Below, piece after piece: positions 57,640 through 64,000 of a stretch of DNA of 64,000 nt. A program made the position numbers and the translations under genes. The stretch comes from Larix kaempferi. Lineage: Eukaryota; Streptophyta; Pinopsida; Pinales; Pinaceae. Under the pieces are notes generated by a model. The model was not told the origin of the DNA and made no database searches. It worked only from the letters and a program-made list of their open reading frames with translations. Positions within the stretch are counted from its first letter, which is position 1. Every line of letters begins with the position of its first letter. The stretch covers positions 3,845,501 to 3,909,500 of the forward strand of contig BSBM01000877.1 in the NCBI GenBank assembly GCA_027924585.1. Reading direction: 5' to 3'.

Positions 57640-58018
57640 TGTGGATTCCTTGTCTATCATCCCTGATATCCCTGTTGTTCTCAGAGCACAAAGGAATGAG
57701 AACTCTTAGGCTCAGAGGTTTAATTTTATAGAGTGCCTGTAGGATAAGCTCGTGAGGCTATTGAGAACTTGCTTTCCTTCCACGATCCAGAGAGTAAGCA
57801 TCCTTTACTATAATTATGAACCATAACATGTTCTCCTCATGATTTCCACAACCATTGGAATGATTATCCTTCCTAGTCTCGACAAATTCATCTTCTGCAA
57901 GTGCCTCCATCTCTGGAACAATCTTCTTGGACATCACATCGATCAAGCGAGTGAGTGAGAGGGGTGGGTGTCCTTCTCCCATGGTAGTGTCTTCTATTGC
58001 ATTGCGTGGGAAGGACAA
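57640..58018 (-). pseudogene. Unknown frame of repeat B (match of 31384-31836)
   Basis: The open part 58018-57758 includes RLIDVMSKKIVPEMEALAED, RKDNHSNGCGNHEENMLWFI and KDAYSLDRGRKASSQ, then TAA where copy A has CAA. The frame continues past the stop with ELILQALYKIKPLS and PLCSENNRDIRDDRQGIHT, matching copy A. No domain recognised. Confidence 0.45.
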
Positions 58019-58099
58019 CTTCCATCTCGAGCCTCGCCTACCTTCCTTGACTCATGGCTATGCTCCATTCGTCTGACTTGGGGATACCACATAAAAATG

Positions 58100-61000
58100 T
58101 TAAAAAATAAAAATTTCAAAAGTAACATTTTATCTTAGAGTAGATTAATTTTGTAACATTTTTTAAAGAATTATTTTATGTTAATCTAGAGTGGGTAAAA
58201 TTATTGAGATAAAATGTTGCCATATATGAAATTTGAAATCATATAAAACTTAAATTAGTCTTAAAATTTTGCCTACATTCAATTTTACCTAAAATAGAAT
58301 ATCTCTTTTACAAGATTAACTTACTTTTATACATATTTTTTAATTAAAAAAATAGATTTTATTTTATTATTATTAAAGAATAAAAATATTAATTAAAAAA
58401 AATTAAAATATATATTTGATCATTATTATAGGAAAATATGGAATAGGTTTAAAATATATAAATGTGCTTTTAATCTAAATTTATTATATATAGAAATGAA
58501 TTTATAATCTATTTTTTTTTTATATATAAATTTTATTTTTTTAATTAAATTAAAATATTAACCTTTAAAAATTACTCATATTATTAATAATTTATTCTTA
58601 TGTACGATTTGTGATGATTTAGGAAATCTACATAGAAATTGAAATTCTCAAAGCCTCTTACCTATAAATATATAAATATAAGTCTTTAATAAAAGACCAA
58701 TTATTATATAAAAAATATAAAAATATATTTAAAATATATAATTTACAATTAACTATTTAAAAAATGTAAAAATATATTGAAAATTTAAACTTTTTAAAAT
58801 ATAAATATAAATTCTTAATCAGATCATAAGAATTAATTAAATTAATTCTAAAACTAAACTCAAACATTTACATGTTTATATGAATCTTAACTAAAACCCA
58901 AAGTAAATTGTTACACCAGAAAAAGTTAGTATTTTATATTTATAAATTAATATATATATATAATTTTTTTTAAATAAAAACTAAATTAAAATTTAAGAAG
59001 ACATGCCAATATCAATAATATTTTACTCTTATCAAATTAACAAAAAACATAAATGATAAGTCTATATATATTAAAAATATATATGATTATCACTTATATA
59101 TGATTATTGAGATAGGCATGTTTACATAAGATTATTCTCCAAAGGCATTTTTACAGTTCATTATGAAAAAGATAAAAGGTGGTGTATAGTAAATATGTGA
59201 TATTTTTAATAAATGATAGTTTAGTATTATTATATATTAGTTAAATAAAAATAAAAATAAAGTATTTATTTAATAGAAATATAAAGTTTATAATTATATA
59301 TTAAATAATAAAAAAGAAAGAAATATGATGATGATGATGGTATTTATTTTTTTAGGATTTAAAGTTTGCCAATTTGTTTAGTGTTTTAGCATATTTTTGT
59401 TCAATAATTTAAGGATTGATGCCTAACATTTCCACTAAGACTAATTTTGGTCTATCTCATCTCACTAATGAATTATTTGGTTTGTTTTAAAAATTTATTC
59501 CTATGCTTAAAAAGTTTGATAAGTAGTTTTGATAAGTTGGAAGGTTAAGAAAATTTGTTTTATAACAAAGATTTTGAAAATAATTTTCATCTTCACCACT
59601 CATAGTTTCACAAAATATTATACTTTTATAATGATTTTAAAAAATAATTATATTTTTAAATATTAAATAATTAAAATTTAAACATTTACTATCTTTTCAT
59701 ATTAAATAAATAAATAATTAAAATTAATAATATACAAACAAAACAAATTATTAAATGATAATATTAATACTATAACTTCTATATAATATCAACAATATCA
59801 TTAATTAATATATATGTTTTTCATGATACATTTCCAACACAAATATTGTTAAATAGATAAGTCATCCATTTTCAGATAGGATCTTTACAAACAGAAAATC
59901 TAATTATTTTTATCCACTTATTATAAGCAACAAGATTCAACTTAAATATAATTATTTTCTTAGTCAAACATAAACCATTCAGACTAACATAAACCATTAA
60001 AACTATCCATAGTTTTCCATTATTAAAAATAATACACCATGACCAATGGTTCTCTCACCTATATATTCTTTATGTTATGAATTACATGTCCCATTCATAT
60101 GACAAAAATGCCATAACCTTTTAAATCAATACCTTTCCTATAATAAGTAGAATTTACACAACTTGATATAATATATAAACAATATAAAAATGTTTCTATC
60201 AATCCACATTAGAACACATTATTATACTACATAAATAATGCAATCTTAAAAATTAAACATGCCTCATTTATTTCTACTTTTAAAGATACTATTGTTTAAT
60301 TGATAGTAGCATACAACTAACAAATATACATACATACCAATGAATAACTACCAATAAAAAAATCACTATATCTTATCTATGTGTCTTAGCTAATTATAAT
60401 GTAGGATATAGACCAGTTTGTTATCATCTTGGCTAGCCAAGGCAGATTTTAAAGGAAGTCCATAACGTTCTTATTCACTATAGGAAAAAGCAAGAGTAAT
60501 GCTATATTTTATATATTATAGTTTCCTTTTCAATAATTGTAAAGACAAAGTTAAACGTCCATCGTGGATAAGAAATCCTCACTTTAGAGGATTTTATTTT
60601 GTATTATTATTTTGAAAATGTATATGAAGTCATGGATGACTATTCACCATTATAAAAACATAAATGCTTATATATTATTATATAATTTTTTTTTCATTAG
60701 AAATGCCATTCACTTAACATTATTATTCCATTCCATATAATCATGGAATTTCAATATTATAATAACAATACATAACCATTATGCATAGTTATAAGAGGGT
60801 ATAGTTCTTGGCAGTGAGATTATTCTAAAGAAAGGCATATAATCTTTGGAAGGCAAAGGAAGGAGGATTATATTATAGACAAGATGTCGAGAGTATAAGA
60901 AAAATAAACTTAAACTAAGAGCGTTAAGACATTATTAAACTTGGGTTAGTTAAGTTACGAAGATTATGCTTGATAGGTTGGAAGCACTTATTGATGTGGA

Positions 61001-61396
61001 CTTTTGACCCTCAGCAATGCATACTCTCATTTGCGAATCCTCCATTTTGTGACACTGGTTGCATGATTCCTTTTATAAACCTTTATTTTAAAATTTGTAA
61101 AAAGAAAATACAAGAACAAATCATAAGAACTTTTAAAATAAATGGGAATTTAAGTGCAATATTTCATAAAACAACAAGAGCTTGAATAGTCAAAACACTT
61201 AATCCAGACACAACACCAAAGGGATGATTAGATCCACAAGATAGTTGTAAACTTGCTAATCTTGCCTTTCATCAAAACCAAGTTAGCAAAATACATAATA
61301 GCAACAATATGAAAAAACAAATAATTCATTGGCATAAAAAAATATAGTAAACCAAAGAATTCATATATAATGATGAAAGCAACTTGCATTCATGAA
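58100..61396. other. AT-rich noncoding body of repeat copy B
   Basis: Counterpart of 31900-35383. Long A and T runs, no plausible gene. Confidence 0.7.
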
Positions 61397-61409
61397 TAAT
61401 TGTCAATAG
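61397..61409. repeat. Target duplication of SINE-like insert, left
   Basis: TAATTGTCAATAG, repeated at 61684-61696. Copy A has it once at 35384-35396. Confidence 0.9.
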
Positions 61410-61683
61410 TGAAGTGCTCGGGGATAACGCAGTACTCATTATGAAAAGTCGACGTTTCGAACCTTAATCACGGTTCATCATCAGGACAATGAGTCAAGGT
61501 GAGGATAGCAAAATCATAGCATAAATATTCATTGATGTTTGTTTGTTTTGAGAGAGCTAAGATCCAGGAAGTGTCGGCCAAAAACCCTAACCTAGATGTA
61601 GTTCATTTAATTATTAACTAAATTATAAAATTGATTAAAGGAAATAATTATTATAATATAGTCGATAAATTTAGTTTATTCCT
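61410..61683 (+). mobile_element. SINE-like insertion, 274 bp
   Basis: Present only in repeat copy B, between two perfect 13-bp direct repeats. A 13-bp duplication of variable-length type fits LINE-assisted insertion. Near the left end GATAACGCAGTACTC (61423-61437) resembles a pol III A box and GTTTCGAACCT (61454-61464) a B box (consensus GGTTCGANNCC), about 30 bp apart as in tRNA-derived SINEs. CGAACC and GGTTC around 61458-61475 form a small hairpin arm. The tail is AT-rich (TAAATTTAGTTTATTCC) without a clear poly(A). The family is not recognised. Confidence 0.7.
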
Positions 61684-61696
61684 TAATTGTCAATAG
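61684..61696. repeat. Target duplication of SINE-like insert, right
   Basis: TAATTGTCAATAG, identical to 61397-61409. Confidence 0.9.
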
Positions 61697-61891
61697 TTTT
61701 ATTAACTCCAGTCACTAATAATACCTGAATCTACATTACAAGATAGTTTACAAAAAATGAGAACCACGTTCTATCTTTTAAAAGTTTATTTATCCTAAAA
61801 CAAGGCGATTGCCTCTCTCATCCTCCTCTAACCTTCCAACCTTCCAACTTGTATGACTCTTCAATTTTTAAAATTATCCAATTACAAAATA

Positions 61892-62013
61892 TATTGACCA
61901 CATGCTCGAGGCACTTTCAATGTATCGACATAGGTGCTTGAGAGCAATAAAATATTGACCGCATGCTCGAGGCATTTTCAATGTTTCAACATAGTTGTTT
62001 GAGAGCAATAAAG
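61892..62013. repeat. 61-bp tandem duplication, copy B only
   Basis: TATTGACCACATGCTCGAGG at 61892 recurs at 61953 (one change). Copy A has a single unit near 35577. The duplication followed the divergence of the two copies. Confidence 0.85.
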
Positions 62014-64000
62014 TATCTAAAAGTATACTTTTATCATAAGAAAGATTAATTTTAATCATAGGATTGATATTAACATTTAGTTCATAATTATTTCTCATTT
62101 TATTTTTAACTTCAAAAATTACATTATTTAACAAATATTGTTGCTTGGTAGGTCAAGGAAATAATGAAGGTTGATGTTTTTGAAGGGAAAGATGATTTGT
62201 TTGATTTCCAAGAAAAGCATAAGATACCAAATCTTTGAAATATTGGGAACCTTGGCTACTTTAACCTTTGGATGTGAATGATGTGCACACTTTTTGAATT
62301 ACAATTTTCACATTATTTTACTTTTCACCTGATGAACCCTTATGATTACTACATTTTTACATGTTCGTGGACTTTTAAACATAGGTAAAACTCTTAGGTT
62401 GCATTTTATGCAATCATGTAGAATTTTCCTTCTTTGCCATCCTTTATTCAAATAATTTTTTTTTTTTACCATCCTTCACCCAAATGGAAACATAAAGTAC
62501 AAACTATCGTGTATATTAAAAAAATTTTAAATACAATGATACTTTCGAAAGAGAATGAAATAAATGATTGCATGTTGAATTAACACATATTTGGGTAGAT
62601 TCAAAGCTCACTCAAACCTTGGATTTCCCTCCAAAGAAAGAGTTTGGGAGCATGGCACCAAACTTGGAGATGAAAGATAATTTGCTTTATTTTATTTTTT
62701 AGTTTCTTGCTATTTTGAAAGTTAAAGATACCAAATGAAAGAAGAAAGAAAAAAAAAATCCTTTGACAATTAAATAAAGATTGCTCAATAGTGTTATTAT
62801 AAAAATAGACAATGCCTTACTATTTATGTGTAAAAACGTTGACTACTTTCTTTTTCTTTTGATAAAAAGGGAAAAGTGTCCAAGGATTGATTTGCCTATA
62901 GTAATCTTCACCTCATAAGGATTGAAATCATTTACACTCGCTTTTCACTAAAGAGTGTTCAATTAATTTTTAATTAATAAGCCTTAAAGAATCGAGATCA
63001 CATTCAAATCAACTATTCTTTCCACAATATCTAAAAACATGAGCAATGCACTACTTATGGAAATGAATGAAATATACTCTCATTTTATCTTGATAATTAT
63101 GAATCCTCATGATATCATTATTTGAACAAAGGTATTTTTCCTAGATGAAAGGGAGAGATAGAGACTGGGTTTTAGACACAAATCAATGAGTTTCCTTACC
63201 AAGATGACCAAGAAAGTAAGCATAATATACAATAAAGAGTAAAAAATTTGAACATGAATGGGTATCCTAGAAAAAGCTCACTAAAGATGGAGGATAAAAT
63301 TTTCAAATAAGAAATGTGATTTTCCTTCAATGCAACCTTCAAATTCATGAAAAAAATCAAAGTGATTGTATTTGGTTGAAAATTGACTAGAAAATAGATC
63401 TCTCCATTTAATTACTTTTTAATTCTATATGAAAGCAAGATTCATACTCCACACCGCACTTTTAGGCATTTATTGTACCATGCATAGTCAAATCATTGCA
63501 TGGAGATCATGTTATCACCTAATTTTGCTCACTTGTGATGTTTAAGTGGTCATACCTAGAAACAATAGGAATAAACATAGACCACACATAATGGGGGGTT
63601 TGCAAGAAGTTGCTTCCCTTTTTCATTGCATTGAGAACACACACTCATTGCTAAATTAAAAATGCACATGTGATTCTAAGAGCGTACACACATTTCTTTT
63701 CAAATGGGTTACCCTTTCCCAAACCTCCACACAACCATATGACACATTCAATATACATTCCACGTCATATTTTAAAATTAAAAGAACATGCATGTGTTGG
63801 GAATGCATGTGAGTCCTTGAAAGGGTGTGCATGCTTTGAAACAAGCATGCAGTATGAATGTGTGTGTGTATTCCTATATGTATGTGTGTGTATTCCTATA
63901 TGTATAAACAAAAAAATAGGGACAATTAGTGTTTTTAATCATCCATCCCAAACCGATGACGAATTTTCTACAAGAAATTAATGCAAGCATGTTCTAGGAG
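62014..64000. other. Right part of repeat copy B, noncoding
   Basis: Matches 35640-37575 closely. No gene seen. Near 63861-63905 TGTGTGTGTATTCCTATATG is present twice where copy A has it once. Confidence 0.7.

Larger units (their letters stand above)
56450..64000 (+). repeat. Large direct repeat, copy B (runs off window)
   Basis: Starts ATGGTGCAACGG and matches copy A (30245-37575) to the last base of the window. It is about 220 bp longer over the compared span because of a 274-bp SINE-like insertion with a 13-bp duplication (61410-61696), a 61-bp tandem duplication (61892-62013), a 22-bp duplication near 63861-63905, and smaller opposite changes. Offset to copy A is 26,205 bp at the start. 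Confidence 0.9.

Noticed and set aside
30245-64000. The two large direct copies as LTRs of one giant retroelement
   Set aside because: Copies of more than 7.3 kb are far too long for plant LTRs. Neither starts with TG, there is no primer site or polypurine tract next to them, and the region between holds unrelated nested elements.

Overview
The window is AT-rich nuclear DNA from a seed plant with a large, repeat-filled genome. Evidence: nested Ty1/copia and Ty3/gypsy LTR retrotransposons with plant-type tRNA-iMet primer sites, a plant L1-type LINE with an RNase H tail, and a decayed exon resembling a plant SIP-type aquaporin. Conserved wording in the gag, protease and LINE ORF1 remnants made me think of gymnosperms, but that is inference. 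I see no intact host gene and no rRNA, tRNA or CRISPR locus. Every recognisable coding region is broken.

Layout. (1) 1-2370: flank with a weak decayed reading frame. (2) 2376-19456: an old gypsy element on the minus strand, bounded by the 5-bp target duplication GACTT. It carries gag, protease, RT, RNase H, integrase and then an unusual third reading frame of about 857 codons (5589 down to 3018) that runs almost to the 3' LTR. A younger copia element (9972-16618, target duplication CCAAA, two 646-bp LTRs) is nested between its gag zinc knuckles. The copia element has lost most of pol and has gained several minisatellites. (3) about 19590-25090: a plus-strand LINE with ORF1 and ORF2, cut off inside RNase H. 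(4) 25.1-30.2 kb: unassigned AT-rich DNA with the SIP1-like pseudo-exon (minus, 26116-26368), a decayed gene of unknown identity (plus, 27724-28214) and two local tandem repeats.

(5) 30245-37575 and 56450-64000 are two direct copies of one segment, 26.2 kb apart and roughly 90-94% alike where I compared them. The second copy runs off the window. Both carry the same decayed minus-strand reading frames. Only the second copy has a 274-bp SINE-like insertion with a 13-bp target duplication. The arrangement fits a tandem segmental duplication with a unit of about 26 kb. (6) 37.6-40.7 kb: unassigned. (7) 40721-55414: a stack of related gypsy remnants on the minus strand with three LTR copies (40721-41700, 43766-44872, 54972-55414 truncated). 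A gag-tail/protease piece with a D-E-G active site is the only coding part. A copia element (46307-52435, target duplication CGAAA, two 458-bp LTRs) is nested inside and has a nearly complete but nonsense-ridden gag-pol.

Order of events from nesting and LTR divergence: the outer gypsy element inserted first (LTRs roughly 13-15% apart over the part compared), then the copia at 46.3 kb (about 6.5%), then the copia at 10 kb (about 3%). Percentages are hand counts.
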